A DNA stretch of 64,000 nucleotides, from contig NW_020194554.1 in the NCBI RefSeq assembly GCF_002865645.1, positions 1,302,001 to 1,366,000 of the forward strand, written 5' to 3'. Both the position numbers and the translations under genes were made by a program. Origin of the DNA: Hyaloscypha bicolor E. Its lineage: Eukaryota > Ascomycota > Leotiomycetes > Helotiales > Hyaloscyphaceae. Shown piece after piece: positions 1 to 11,092 of the stretch. Each line of letters begins with the position of its first letter. Within the stretch, counting starts at the first letter, position 1. A model generated the notes under the pieces. The model ran no database searches. It saw only the letters and a list, made by a program, of their open reading frames with translations, and was not told where the DNA came from.

Positions 1-1233
1 ATTACGCGAAAGTAATTCAACACAACAAGCTGAACTGAAAAACAGAAGTTATGTCGGTGAAGGGGAGCTTACGAAGGTCGTCCAATTCGCTAAGCGAGGG
101 CGGGCACAATCTTGACCCTCGCAATATAGAAATACTCATAATTCCGTATTATATTTAATTATTAAGAAAATTCTATAAAGTTAGATCTGCCTCTTTTCTA
201 TTCACAAAGCTATTTCAAAGAATTTTAAGCGTTGAGTCGAGATTTGGTTTAATTTTCTAAAAGTAGCGATTTTGGTGTTCCTCGTGTTTTAGCGGGTGGA
301 CGATTTTTAATGCTGCCCGCCTTTGTATATCAATTCTTCGATGGTTTGCTGTCGACTGTCGGATGGTGGCCGCCATCGCGGGTCCTCTCAACCTCCCTTC
401 ACTAGACATGGCTTTAAAAGTTCTGTCCTCTCCCCCAAGTCCTCCACCACTCCTTCCTCCACCAAAGAAACCCAAAATTCGTGCACTCGTAAGACGAGCA
501 CCTACCTCACAAAAGCCTTCCGCATCATAATGCAGCAATACAATGGAGTTGTCCTTCCGAAAGGGCATTTCTGGCCCAATCCTATCGATCCTTGTATGTA
601 TCCCGGATATCTCTGTTCACCTGAGTTCGTGGCTGCATAATTAATAATCGAAGTCTATGGGAAATGATCCCCGTTCTTGTACAGGGGGGAATACTATGCT
701 GGGGAGTATTTTGGGATTTCTGGTGTTGTTATTTGCAGCTTTGGATTCGGAAGTCTTTATTTGATTTCAGGAAGACTAGTGAACAATGATGAGACATTCA
801 ATACAAAGGAAGTGCAGTGTAGCTTAGAATTAAGGTAGCATATTCTAACGGATTATAATAGGAATGTTAAGAATCAGGCGTCCGCTCTATCCAGTTGAAG
901 CAGTGTGACAGCGTAGACGATTCTCATCAGGTGCCCAACTTTGCTCGATCTTTTTCTTCAATAACGATTCACGTTGCAAGTCATAGTCAACAGGATATGG
1001 AGTGTTGTGTAACAGAATGAAGAAAAACCCTAGACGGACAGCAAGATAAACAATGATTATCCCTTCGTCCGCTGAGACATTGCCACATTAGCGGCCGCAC
1101 ATGAATATCCCTAATTCGGCCGGAACATAATCATATATTTCTCTACTCAAACCGTAAAATTACCGCCAAAGAAAGTCTATAGTGGTATCCGAGTCATAAA
1201 CATCATCCTACAACATGTATCGTTACTCCACCT
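1..1233. other. No supported gene; AT-rich stretch
   Basis: Roughly the first 300 bases are AT-rich. Short open frames exist on both strands between 257 and 640, but they overlap each other, have proline/serine-rich low-complexity translations, and resemble nothing I recognise. An ATG at 410 opens a 40-codon proline-rich frame that ends in TAA. I see no tRNA, rRNA or repeat here. The segment probably includes the 3' flank of the RTA1-like gene that ends at 1234. Confidence 0.5.
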
Positions 1234-2337
1234 CTACGCAGCTCCAATCTTCACACCACCCTTCGCAACCTCAACATCACTATTGCTGGAACTCTGCGCA
1301 GGGGCCTCAGTATCCTTCTCCCTCTGCTGCTTGCGCATCTTCCTCTTACTCCCAATCCCACCCAACCCCTCCATCGCCTCCTTAAACGTGAACGCCGGGT
1401 TGAAAACATTCAACGCAAAGCAAGCCACCACAACCATCACGCCCTCAAACCCCACAAACAGCCATTGCCTCTTGATAAGTGCGCCCTGCCAGCCCTCCCC
1501 AAGCTCCGCAACTCTGTACACGCTTCGCCAGAATATGCAAATTGTGGCCAAGGTCAAGCCGGTCAGGAAGCCCTTGAATCGCCAGCCGCCGCGGAGATGC
1601 TTGTACAGCGGGTTTTGGTCAAAGGCGTCTTCGCCCATGGATTTGTAGCGCTTGAAGGTGCGGAGCGCGAAGTCGGTGCAGAGGGTCATGAAGATTAGGA
1701 GGGTGAAGACCTGGAAAGCGAGGCCCGCCACCATGATATTGTCGCCAGTCTTGACGCTTCTGTTCTGGTGGGAGGCGACGGATGCCATGCCGCCGCCTGT
1801 AGCTTGGAGCAATAAGGAGAAGAAATCGCAGGGGATGAACTGGGGGAAAATAGGATTAGCTTCGAAGGCGTGAGATGAGGGGGGTCAACTTACAATTCTG
1901 GTGTAAGCTTCTGGACTTATTCTAGAGTTCTCGGGCCCGAACGCATATACAACTCTTCTCAAGCATAGGTATATGCCTCCAGCCATAAAAGCAGGAGCTA
2001 TAGTGAGACACACAATCTGGATCAAGAAGCCGTTCTGGCTCCATTGGTTTTGGTGGGACTGGATTCGACCGACGTAGCCAATGACTTCGAGGATGACACC
2101 AGATAACATTGCGAAGTGGAAGGCGAAGGCTCGGCGGGTGAGTGCATAAGTTGCGAGGAATCCAACGAGGGAGATGGCGAAGAGTGCCAGAAAGGCTGCG
2201 TTCGCGGGAAGGGAAACGCGGTAGTAGTAGTAGGAAGATGAGATGGGACAGGTCTCGATAGTGCAGTTTGAGAGCTGGTAGGTGTGGTTCCTCGCGCGTG
2301 CGGCGAGGATCATGACGGGCTCAACGTATGAGGCCAT
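1234..2337 (-). CDS. RTA1-family seven-transmembrane protein (lipid-translocating exporter-like)
   Basis: Two exons, complement(1234..1839, 1894..2337), with a 54-nt intron that has a GTAAGT donor and a CAG acceptor. The product is 349 aa and starts MASYVEPVM. It has an N-terminal stretch with Asn-x-Ser/Thr sites followed by about seven hydrophobic segments. It carries motifs typical of RTA1/RTM1/RSB1 proteins: GYVGR and the GGIYLCLRR region in exon 1, then DFFSLLLQATGGG just after the splice and RSVYRVAE further on. Yeast relatives are plasma-membrane proteins linked to export of sphingoid bases (Rsb1) or resistance to 7-aminocholesterol (Rta1). The tail is charged and cytosolic-looking (KRKMRKQQREKD). 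The substrate cannot be read from the sequence. The start at 2337 was preferred because the longer upstream frame is not family-like. Family assignment is firm; transport function is inferred. Confidence 0.9.
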
Positions 2338-4050
2338 GTTAAGTATCGATTTAGGGGAATGAAGAGCGCAAGGCTTGACTTGATGCTGTAGCAACGAAAG
2401 CAGACTAGTTTGTTTGATGTGAAGGCTGGAGTGCAAGAACTGACAACAGCTGGATGTGCTGCCTTTTGAAGGGAGAACAAGAATGACAAGACACACATAT
2501 ATATAGAGATGGACTTCTAGAAAAAGATTGATTGGGCTTGAAGAACAGAAAAACTACTTACCGGTGGACGCATGGACTTTTTGGATGTCTTCAAAGTCTG
2601 GCTGTATCACGTTGAATGGAGTGCTGTGAATGGTGGGTTCGGACTCAGTCGGGACAAAAAGGGCCCGCGTCGCTTACACGGGCTGAGTGCAGAGGGCATG
2701 TCGAACCGCGCGCTCATAATTTCAAACAAAAAAGGTGGGAGTCGATACGATAGGCTGGTGAGAGGAGTGCTGGCAGGTTCTGGACCGTTGGTGAACAAAA
2801 TCGTACAACAGCAGTCTGTCTGTGTGGACCGCATTCGGTAAGTTCAAGCCTGTCCGTAATTCGTGACAGGAAGCGGGCATGAATTTTTTGGATCCTTTCT
2901 CCTAAGTCAGCCTTCCGTCCCCGAAAGCCAGCAATTCCGCCCCTCGTATGGGTGTTCCACAGATCGTCGTGTGGGAGACGGGGCTGGGATGGTGGGAACA
3001 ACGCCCCGCCCCCGGCTGGGCGTGCGCATCTTGATATGCTCCATGTCGGACCTGATCCTCTGCTCATTTTGGGCTGAACGATGAGTCTTCGCCGTTGCGG
3101 AGAGATGCCTGCGCAGCTTGCGTTGCCCAGGAAATAGATCAATTCATTTGAAACTGATGAACTCCCCACAGCACGCAAGATCTTGGATGTTCGACGTGTC
3201 GGACGTCCTCAGCTCTCATGAGGCTGAAGATTTTCTGTTGAACGGGAGTCACTTGGCCGGTAAGACCTGCCCCCTGAAGAACAATTAAGCGAGCCACATT
3301 TGGGCTTCTGTCAGCCATCCTCAGGCCTGCGTGGCGTGCAAGCCACATGGAATGGCTTGGGCTGTGTCGCAGTCTCGCAGAAGAAAGATCGAATTATTCT
3401 AGTTGCCTTGAAGAAATCGTCCGAGCCCGCGTCATCACCTTTTTGCTCGATACCGAGTAGACGGAATGGCCGTGAGACATTGAGGCTTTTGCTTCTCCAA
3501 AAGTACGTGTTCAATGTACCTGTTGACGTCTGGATGGTTCAGATCACGCCAAAATTCAACCAAATCTGTCCATCAGAATGTTCTTCACTGCCTGAATATC
3601 TCCCACTCTTTCCCCTTCAACGGATGGTCTCATGGCTTTTTCTCTCTCCTCATCAGCAATGCTGTACCTTCGCGTCTGCAATTACACTCTTCTTTGTTCG
3701 CCGCATCCATGGAATCGTCGAAATATAGGAATTAGCTTCTTTGTTTACGGAGCCGGCAGTGAGTTGAAAGTTTGGTCGACAGTGGACTAGTGCTTCGTTC
3801 AACCCCTCCTTCGACATGATCGAAACACGGCCACATTTCCATGCCCCCTTTTTAGGCGAGCAGCCCCACCCCAAATCGGTTCGCTAATCGCAAATCTCAG
3901 TGTCTGTCGGTCGGACGTTAAGCAGGGTAGAGGACCCCCAAAGTTGTGCTTTGAAGCCTCGTCTTCCTCACATCCCTAGAATCTCCTCACCTTACCATCA
4001 TTCGCAAGTCATTTGTATACTGTATCCAGATATCGAGTTGGGAGTCGAAT
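2338..4050. other. Intergenic, nothing recognised
   Basis: About 1.7 kb upstream of the RTA1-like gene. Several overlapping frames of 60-150 codons occur on both strands, but none has a recognisable family signature or a convincing splice chain. No repeats or RNA genes were seen. The bases next to 2338 should contain the RTA1-like promoter. Confidence 0.4.
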
Positions 4051-4446
4051 ATGTGGAGAAAGAAGAGGGAAATGCCAAGCCCGCGGAAGTCACGGAGGAA
4101 AACACGACGAGCGAGGCTACGCAATGTACCAGAACCCTCAATCTATAATATCGCTCCTAGAGAGATGTTCGAAATATTGCAGGAAGATACCCAAAGCCAA
4201 TTTCTACCACCTAAAAATGCAGCCTCCGATATCCTCAACGATATAGCTCCCGGAGAACGTTGGGAGGTAGCAGTAGGGTATTTGCATTTTAAGAACGTTG
4301 CCTATACTCGCGCCAAAGTTCTGAAGCGTAACGTTATCTCACGCGCGAGATTTGTCGCCGAGGAGGTATTCAAAGCAGGGCGTGTGAAGAAAGTGGAATT
4401 GTTCCAAGAAAGCCAGAACATCCAGATCACCAAACTCCAAAATTGA
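4051..4446 (+). CDS. Possible small basic hypothetical protein
   Basis: A 131-codon frame beginning with ATG at 4051 and ending in TGA. The first ~25 residues are very rich in Lys and Arg (MWRKKREM..., SRRKTRRARLR), which could be a nuclear signal or a low-complexity accident. The rest has mixed composition with protein-like stretches such as APGERWEVAVGYLHFKN and SRARFVAEEVF. I recognise no domain. It sits in a 3 kb gene-poor gap, with no evident introns. It could be a lineage-specific gene, a remnant of an older gene or chance; I lean only slightly towards real. Confidence 0.3.
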   Translation: MWRKKREMPSPRKSRRKTRRARLRNVPEPSIYNIAPREMFEILQEDTQSQFLPPKNAASDILNDIAPGERWEVAVGYLHFKNVAYTRAKVLKRNVISRARFVAEEVFKAGRVKKVELFQESQNIQITKLQN

Positions 4447-5288
4447 GTCTTGACTAATGATCAGTATATGCGGATCGCTATATACGACTTGGCTCAATAT
4501 GGTTAAATATTATTGCAAAACAAACAAGGATAATCACTCACGGGACAGCTGTCCCATTACAGAACTACTGAGATCGGGAACATAGACGTGAAGGAAGACT
4601 GCTGAACACAATAGTCTGCCAGACGACTTGCTGCTTTCGAGTGTGATAGGTATCTCAAACCATGGAGCGAGAAGACACTTTCAGATAGCTGGAAAGATAT
4701 TTTTGCTCACTAAGAGCGTCCTGGGACCCCTCCACGAAGGCCTAGCGATTACAAAGGCGCAGTAGGAGCAAGACTCGAAGAGCAAGTTCAGACCGCGACT
4801 CACCATGGCTCCCTTCGGTGATGCTGCTCTCATAGCATCAATGCTGGTCATGACGCTTCATCAGACTCGACTTACAACTTTTCTTACGACGTCGATATTG
4901 GTATTTGCTGCTGGAGTCGTGTTATCTTGGAGAGCAAGGATATCGACGGTGCAACCGCTTCTTATGCTGCCGTGCTTGACCTGTTTGTGGGCACCGGCGA
5001 TGGATCGACTAGATGAATGATCTATACCTGCTAGTAGAAGTTTCAGGATGGGTATTATTTCCTGTGGCGGATTTTATGTCTGAGCTCCTCAAACAAGGCT
5101 GTCCCGCAGTGTTCCACCTGGCTTGGGAGATTCATGTTCCATTTCGAGTCTGATATCGTAGAAGGCGGTTGAGTGGCCCCCTTATGCTCCTAACGCCTCC
5201 CATGCTATCCGCTTTTCCGAATGCCATGCAGTGTCTCTCTAGTATACAGTCTATGCTGCGCTTGTGGATCTCATGCCCATTTCGCCAC
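4447..5288. other. Intergenic, one weak gene-like fragment
   Basis: No supported gene. Around 4805-5022 one frame reads TMAPFGDAAL... and another reads SYDVDIG...DLFVGTGDGSTR with protein-like composition, but neither has a full start, stop and splice structure, and I cannot name a family. The end of the interval is the 3' flank of the Pet191/COA5 gene. Confidence 0.35.
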
Positions 5289-5714
5289 TCATAGCCCCTT
5301 CCTGAACTTCTCGTTCTCCAACTCCCTCCAATCCTTCTCAATTGGCTCATTTCCACTCGTCTCCTTCGCTGTACTCGAAAAGGCTGGCTTCCCCGCATAA
5401 AGTTGATGTCCTGGGTCCTGTGCGCCGCCTTCAATCTCTTTGCTCACAGCAATGGGCTGGTTCCCCCGAAATCTCTTGCGCATATCCACCATCCCGCGTT
5501 TGCACTCTCCGTATCCCTTCTTCAATTGCTGGCACTTCGTGGGCATCGTATCGATGAGTGGAGGGCGGAGGCAGTCGCCGGGTTTATTTCGTTGGATCAT
5601 CACGCAATCTGATTCTTGTAGACATTGTGCCAGCGCAGCTCCTATCTTCACCGTTAAAAACACTCAAAAAAGAAGGGAAGATGACTTACGGATATCCTGG
5701 CAAGAGCTCGGCAT
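5289..5714 (-). CDS. pet191: Cytochrome c oxidase assembly factor Pet191/COA5
   Basis: Two exons, complement(5289..5641, 5690..5714). The first coding exon is only 25 nt and is separated by a 48-nt GTAAGT intron. The product is 125 aa and starts MPSSCQDIRAALAQCLQ. It matches the Pet191/COA5 family closely: six cysteines including two CX9C pairs (C5-X9-C15 and C45-X9-C55), plus C21 and C32, and the hallmark KGYGECKRGMVDMRKRFRGN. Family members sit in the mitochondrial intermembrane space and are needed to assemble complex IV. The tail after about residue 75 is longer and less conserved than in yeast. Placing the start in the tiny upstream exon restores the family N-terminus SSCxDIRAAL. Confidence 0.95.
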
Positions 5715-6608
5715 CTTTCCAAACAGAGCTCCCTTTCTGGCAAAGCGTCTCAAGATCTTCTCGCTGAGCAGCTGGCCTGATAAATCGAAAAGTATCGGTG
5801 GAGTTGGAATTGCAATCTTATTGGCCTTTCTGAATTCGTAGAGATCCCTGGAATAGCTATTGAATGCCTGGTAGAAAGAGGGCGCATGTATTGCAGAGCA
5901 ATGCGGTGCTCTGAGAGGGCTATGGAGTTCAGATGAAGCTGGTGGAGGTCCAAGGGAAGTCGAGCTCAGATCTCGAACACGTGAGAATCGGTGGGGCAGC
6001 TGCGCGCAGGGGCTCAGCACGCTAAAATCTGCAGACGCCTCGCGCGAGCGAAAGAGCTCTGGGTATTTCTGATCCATGTGAAAATGCGGGAGTGACGGAG
6101 TGCGATTGTGGGAAGAGACGATATCCTGATTCTTGGAATTGGAATGTTGCGTCTTAGGGTACTGTGGTCGCTTTATTGTCAGTATTCACTTTGTCTTCTG
6201 CGAAGCCACGAGGCTCTGAGTTGTCTCAACAGCACGCTCAAAGAAGATTGACGTGTTTGGCATGTGACATCACTGAGAAAGGTATGCTATCTTTTGACAT
6301 ATTCTTCTGGAACGACACAACCATGAATCTGATGCTTTGCACAATGCAGTTTCAATCACTGCTCTTTAGGAAACACAGAACTTGCGTCTTTTATCGTTTC
6401 TAAGGCTTCCTACTGTTCCACCACCTTCACCACGAGCTCCATGTACATATCGTCTTCATTCTTGTGTATTTGTACGCTCAGAAGCAAAGCATGGCCCCTA
6501 TTCCTTTCATTGGCCGTTTGAACATGTAAGCAAGCCCTATGTTTGACTGAGGAATGCTGGCCAAGCGCTTGCCAATTCGAAACAAGCCAGAGACGGATAG
6601 CTAATTCA
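5715..6608. other. Divergent intergenic region between COA5 and the lipase gene
   Basis: About 0.9 kb between two divergently transcribed genes, so it should hold both promoters and 5' leaders. Open frames across it (for example on the minus strand up to 6077) are extensions or shadows with no family similarity. No repeats were seen. Confidence 0.5.
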
Positions 6609-8626
6609 ATGCTCAGAGCCGAGTACATCGCACTGGTGGGATCTTTCTTTCTGGTTGGATTAGAGGCATTGATACGGATCCTTACTCTTTTATTGCGTAT
6701 GTTCCTTGCGCCGTCTGTGTGCTTCACTAACCGTGAGCAGCATCAACAATAATATCACTCTGCTATCGAATATCGAGGCGGTTGTTCAATCGGCTCAGGT
6801 CACCAGCAGAAAAAAGGTCGGAGGCAAAGAACAAGAGTAGGCTTTCTCTCTGTCTTGAAATTAACTATACTAATAGCTCGCAGATATCTCTACCTCGGTT
6901 CGAAACGCTTCCGATTTTGTCGACCTCTGCGCCCTATTCGGATACTACGCTGAAGAGCACGTTGTGCAAACTGGTGATGGATATCTATTAGGCCTGCATC
7001 GTCTGGCGTGGCGGAAAGGGGAAGAGGAACAGAAAGTCAATAATGGGAAGAATAGCATACGGAAGAATGTTGTCTATATGCACCATGGCCTGCTCATGAA
7101 CAGCGAAGTGTGGGTGTGCTTGACAGATGAGCAGAGATGTTTGCCTTTCAAACTTGTGGAAAAGGGATATGATGTTTGGGTGAGTTCCGTCGGGTGGCTG
7201 CTCCAGATTCATAGCTGACTAGAACCAGTTTGGCAATAATCGGGGAAACAAGTACTCCAAGAAGTCTGTCCATCACTCGCCAGTAGACATACCATTTTGG
7301 GATTTCTCAATGGACGAATTTGCTTTCCATGATATCCCAGACAGCATTAACTACATCCTCGCAACTACATCAGCACCTTCACTATCTTATATCGGATTCT
7401 CCCAAGGCACTGCTCAGGCTTTCGCCACGCTGGCCGTTCATCCTCGACTCAACGACCAGGTCAATGTTTTTATTGCTCTCGCACCAGCTATGTCACCAGC
7501 TGGCCTTTCAAATGGCATCGTTGATGCACTTGTCAAAGCATCTCCTCAGGTCCTCTTCCTTCTTTTTGGCCGACGTTCTATCCTCAGTTCGGCCACAATG
7601 TGGCAATCGATTCTCTATCCTCCAATCTTTGTGAGAACCATTGATATGGGCCTCTCATTTCTCTTTGGCTGGCACGCTCGCAATATCTCGCCAAGCCAAA
7701 AACTAGCCGCTTATCCCCACCTGTACTCTTTTACTAGCACGAAGAGTGTGGTCCACTGGTTTCAGATTATCAGAACGAAGAGCTTCCAGATGTACGACGA
7801 CGACGTCCAACCGGTCGTCTCTCTCAGCAGCGTCAGCAAATACACCAAAGTTGCCAAATTCCCAACGCGGAATATCAAGACACCCATTGTTCTCGTTTTT
7901 GGAGGAAGTGATTCTCTAGTTGATATCAATGTCATGCTAAAGGAGCTTCCATCTCATACGGTTGCAACTGAGATTCCACATTACGAGCATCTCGATTTTC
8001 TATGGGCACGAGAAGTCGATACTTTAGTGTTTCCTCACGTGTTCGACGCCTTGGAAAGTTTCTGCGACGCCGAGCATTCAAAGGAAGAGTACGATCGATA
8101 TCGAAGCGCACGCCATGCTTCACTCGGTGTAGGAATGAGCAGACCAACCTTGCCAGAACGTTATTTTAGCGATGACAACATTCAACCTAGTTATGTTGAC
8201 GTTGCCAGCGCCCTTTCTGGGCATGATGTTGATGCACTGGCCAAACGGAAGAATGGGACGACGTCTGATGTATCGTTTCCCAGCGCCAATGCCAAGAAAA
8301 GGGCGAGGATACAAGTTACTTATGACGATTCTTCGGAAGGGTCATCGCCCATTGCACCGACGCATGTGCGAACGATTTTGGTTAATGATGGTGAGGATAT
8401 GAATGGTAATGGAAGAACGAGTCCAACGACAAGCAAGTTGCGGCCAATGAGGAGTAACAGTATTGGAAGCAACCTCAGTTTTGCTGACAAAGGGCTGAGA
8501 GGAATTAGCCTTGGGGCTGGAAAGGCTGTAAGTGGTGTGTCGAAAGGTGTTGAGACAGTGGGAAACATGACGACAAGTTCTGATGATGCTGGCAGTTCAG
8601 GTGGTAGAAAGAGAGGAAAGAGGTAA
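6609..8626 (+). CDS. Membrane-anchored acid lipase / steryl ester hydrolase-like alpha/beta hydrolase
   Basis: Four exons, join(6609..6696, 6741..6836, 6884..7179, 7229..8626), with introns of 44, 47 and 49 nt; branch-like TACTAAT precedes the second acceptor. The product is 625 aa. An N-terminal hydrophobic segment (about residues 8-30, LVGSFFLVGLEAL) suggests a membrane anchor. The alpha/beta-hydrolase lipase region follows, with the entry motif FGYYAEEHVVQTGDGYLLGL typical of acid lipase/TGL1/YEH proteins and the oxyanion-side HHGLLM. The nucleophile elbow is GFSQG (Ser218). The likely acid is Asp388 (GGSDSLVD) and the likely histidine His414 (HYEHLDF). The last ~150 residues are Ser/Gly/Lys-rich and look disordered. 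Yeast relatives hydrolyse steryl esters at the ER, lipid droplets or plasma membrane; the exact substrate here is inferred. Confidence 0.92.
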
Positions 8627-8973
8627 TCCCTAAAGATACACATGTCGATAGACAAATAACATTTGGATTCCCGAGACTTTGGGCTGCAAACTGCGCGACG
8701 TGGACATAATATTGTCTACTGATGTACAAGCGTACATATCCTTTCAAAGTGTGTCCATGAATTTATAAGATAGTCAAGGTAACCGCCGAGAAGGAACACT
8801 AACTAGACTCGGATCAAGAATTTCATCGACCAACATTATACTTGAGCACCTTTTCCTACAAACTTTTACAAGTCCACGCTATGATTTTTCCACGAAAATG
8901 CAAGACACTAAATTATTAATACGAAATCCAACGCCGTGAGCAATTTACCTTACCCAAAGCTTTATATTCTCTC
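8627..8973. other. Convergent intergenic region
   Basis: About 350 bases between the 3' ends of the lipase and dioxygenase genes, AT-rich towards 8880-8930. It should hold both 3' UTRs. No gene, RNA or repeat was recognised. Confidence 0.5.
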
Positions 8974-9960
8974 CTACAAATCGATAATAATATCGCCATT
9001 TTTATTCACTTTAACACTTCTTTCATCAAACTCAAACATTACATCCGACCTCATAGTGTATTTGATACCAGCAGTGACCTCATCTCCAGAATGGATCAGT
9101 CGTCTGTGCTGGAAGATAAGGACACGGCCGATCCTTGGATCAACGTCGAAGCTGCGTTTCTTGTCGGCTGAGTGAAAGGTCGTTGCTCCGCCTCGGAGAA
9201 GCTCCGTTTCTGAAGACTCAGGGATGCCAAGTGCTTGTGCTGAATCATTCAGGTAGAGGTGGTACGTATAGAAGGATTTCTGTGACCCATCGTCTGTTTC
9301 ATAGCTGCCATCACAATGTTCTATTTCTAGTTAGTTGTATGTTTTTTCTTTCAAGTTTTGCGTCAAAATACCTTTAAAGAATTGCCCAGGGCCATACTTC
9401 AAGAACCTCAATCTCTCATTGAGCCCTTGCTTCGCCACCTTCCATCTATCACCCCCCAACATCGAGTCCCCACATACTGCCTGATACGCCTCTCCTTCCA
9501 AGATAGAGAAATACTTCTTCATTCCCTCAGCCTGCATGACCCTATCCCAAAGCCTCTGAGCAATAACATGATTATCCCAAATGATACGATCACTATTGCG
9601 ATACTCAAGAGCAAGAACCTCATAATTCCTACCTGCGTTAACCATGGCGGGCTTCCACCCATTATTCTCTGGCTCGTCTCCACCTCGGTGGGCACCGACT
9701 GACATCTCACTCATAAACAGCAGTTGGTCACATTCTTCCTGAGATAGAACATTGTCGAGGACTACTGCATACAAGCGTTTGTACTCAGGGAGTGGCGAAT
9801 CCTCGAAATCGATTTTGGATACTTTGATTATGGAGGGGTCGGGAAGTGGTGCGAGGAAGGACTCGGATATGAAGACAGGCACGTTGGTGTATTCTGTTCT
9901 GACGATCTGGGCGAAGGCAAGGCCTTTTGAGGCCCGCGCTTTTTGGAGAATGGTTGACAT
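8974..9960 (-). CDS. 2-oxoglutarate/Fe(II)-dependent dioxygenase, prolyl 4-hydroxylase-like
   Basis: Two exons, complement(8974..9320, 9372..9960), with a 51-nt intron (GTATTT donor, TAG acceptor). The product is 311 aa. The catalytic facial triad of the 2OG-Fe(II) oxygenase fold is visible: His198 and Asp200 in FFKEHCDGSY, reassembled across the splice site, and a distal His273 in LIHSGDE. A basic residue (Lys283 or Arg287 in GIKYTMRSD) is positioned to bind 2-oxoglutarate. The upstream segment ERLRFLKYGPGQFF is the usual lead-in of the P4Hc domain. No signal peptide is evident, so a cytosolic or nuclear place is likely. Such fungal proteins are poorly characterised and the substrate is unknown. 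An alternative acceptor 6 nt upstream would add two residues before His198. Confidence 0.88.
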
Positions 9961-10270
9961 TGTGACGGTTTGAGAATTCTGTCGTCACACAAAGGAAGAT
10001 TGATAGAAATGAGTGAGTGAGGAAAGTGGTGGTAAATATGATAAGTATTGGATGTCACGGGAGAGAGTCATCTGAAATGAGCTGTTGCCTGCGCTCAGCG
10101 AGGCACTGCCACTGGCAGATTCATTATCTGCCCTGGCGCCTGGAGGGCATTGAGGGGTTTCAAGCTGGCATCTCGCTTGAATGAGGGGTTGCCTGAAGCT
10201 TTTCAACCCCGACCCCGACCTCCCCACAAACCTCACCCACATCTTCCTCGCCAAACACAACGACATCAAC
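9961..10270. promoter_or_regulatory. Shared divergent promoter region
   Basis: 310 bases separate the start codons of the dioxygenase (-) and the 2EXR protein (+), so both promoters must lie here. An ATG at 10181 is in frame with the 2EXR protein, but the intervening 30 codons read like leader sequence. No specific factor site can be named. Confidence 0.45.
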
Positions 10271-11092
10271 ATGCCTTCTAGGTTTCTCGAAGATTTACCA
10301 GGAGAGATCCGCGCCCAAATATATTCCTACGTTCTCGCCCCAACCGGTTGCATCACACCGAAACGAACTTCCACAGGCGCAACCCTCTGGTCCTGGCCCT
10401 CGCTCTTCCCAAACGAAGAAGTCAACCTCAGCCTGCTTCAAACCTGCAGGCAGATCCACGAAGAATCAAAAGATGTTCTATGGAGCGACAATATTCTCTG
10501 CTTCCCCCCTCGCAGAAGCATCTTCGATCCCGAAGAAGACGCCGTTTTCGTGCGCAGCAACTCCCATTTCTCTCGACATGTCCGCACTGTCGAGCTACGC
10601 TTCACGCCCTCCTCTTTCGATTTAGCCAAAGTCGCTACATTTCTTCAACCCCTCGGTGCATGGGACTCTGGGGTGCTTCGAGAGGTTCGATTTACAATCT
10701 CTGGGATGGGCACAATGACGATGTTTGGCGAGTTGGTCTCGGTGATATGGCAGCGAGCGATGAGGCGCCAGCGGTACCCAAACATGAAGCTCGGAGGTTT
10801 TGATTCTGCCAGTCTTTTCAATATACTTAGGCTTGCTGGAAATGAGGAGACGGGACATCTGCGGCATTTGAGGAGGAGATTGAATATCCAACTGGGGATA
10901 AGACTTTCGTCGAATAAGGCAAGACGGGAATGGTTTAGTGTTCATAAACCGGAAGACTGTGAGGAAACACTGAGGGAGCTGCACCAATCCTTGGGTGGAG
11001 AGCTATACATGGACGGCGTATTGTGCTATAAGGATGGCTTACGACTTCGAGAGACCTTCGCGGCTTGGGAAGCCGAGAGTAGTGAAGATTGA
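10271..11092 (+). CDS. 2EXR/F-box-like domain protein
   Basis: A single exon of 273 codons starting MPSRFLEDLPGEIRAQIYSYVL. The opening LPxEIRxxIYxYxL followed about 40 residues later by LLQTCRQIHEESKDVLWSDN is the signature of the F-box-like 2EXR family. These proteins are abundant in filamentous ascomycetes and mostly uncharacterised, with presumed roles as adaptor-like proteins. The rest of the chain is mixed alpha/beta with no further motif I know. The start at 10271 is chosen because it sits at the motif and follows a plausible leader context (CATCAACATGCC). An in-frame ATG at 10181 would add 30 residues. Confidence 0.8.
   Translation: MPSRFLEDLPGEIRAQIYSYVLAPTGCITPKRTSTGATLWSWPSLFPNEEVNLSLLQTCRQIHEESKDVLWSDNILCFPPRRSIFDPEEDAVFVRSNSHFSRHVRTVELRFTPSSFDLAKVATFLQPLGAWDSGVLREVRFTISGMGTMTMFGELVSVIWQRAMRRQRYPNMKLGGFDSASLFNILRLAGNEETGHLRHLRRRLNIQLGIRLSSNKARREWFSVHKPEDCEETLRELHQSLGGELYMDGVLCYKDGLRLRETFAAWEAESSED

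Noticed and set aside
323..640. Overlapping frames on both strands near the left edge
   Set aside because: Low-complexity Pro/Ser content, no homology pattern and no splice structure; cannot be supported as a gene.
10181..10270. Upstream in-frame ATG for the 2EXR protein
   Set aside because: The 30 extra codons read like leader sequence and family similarity begins just after the ATG at 10271.
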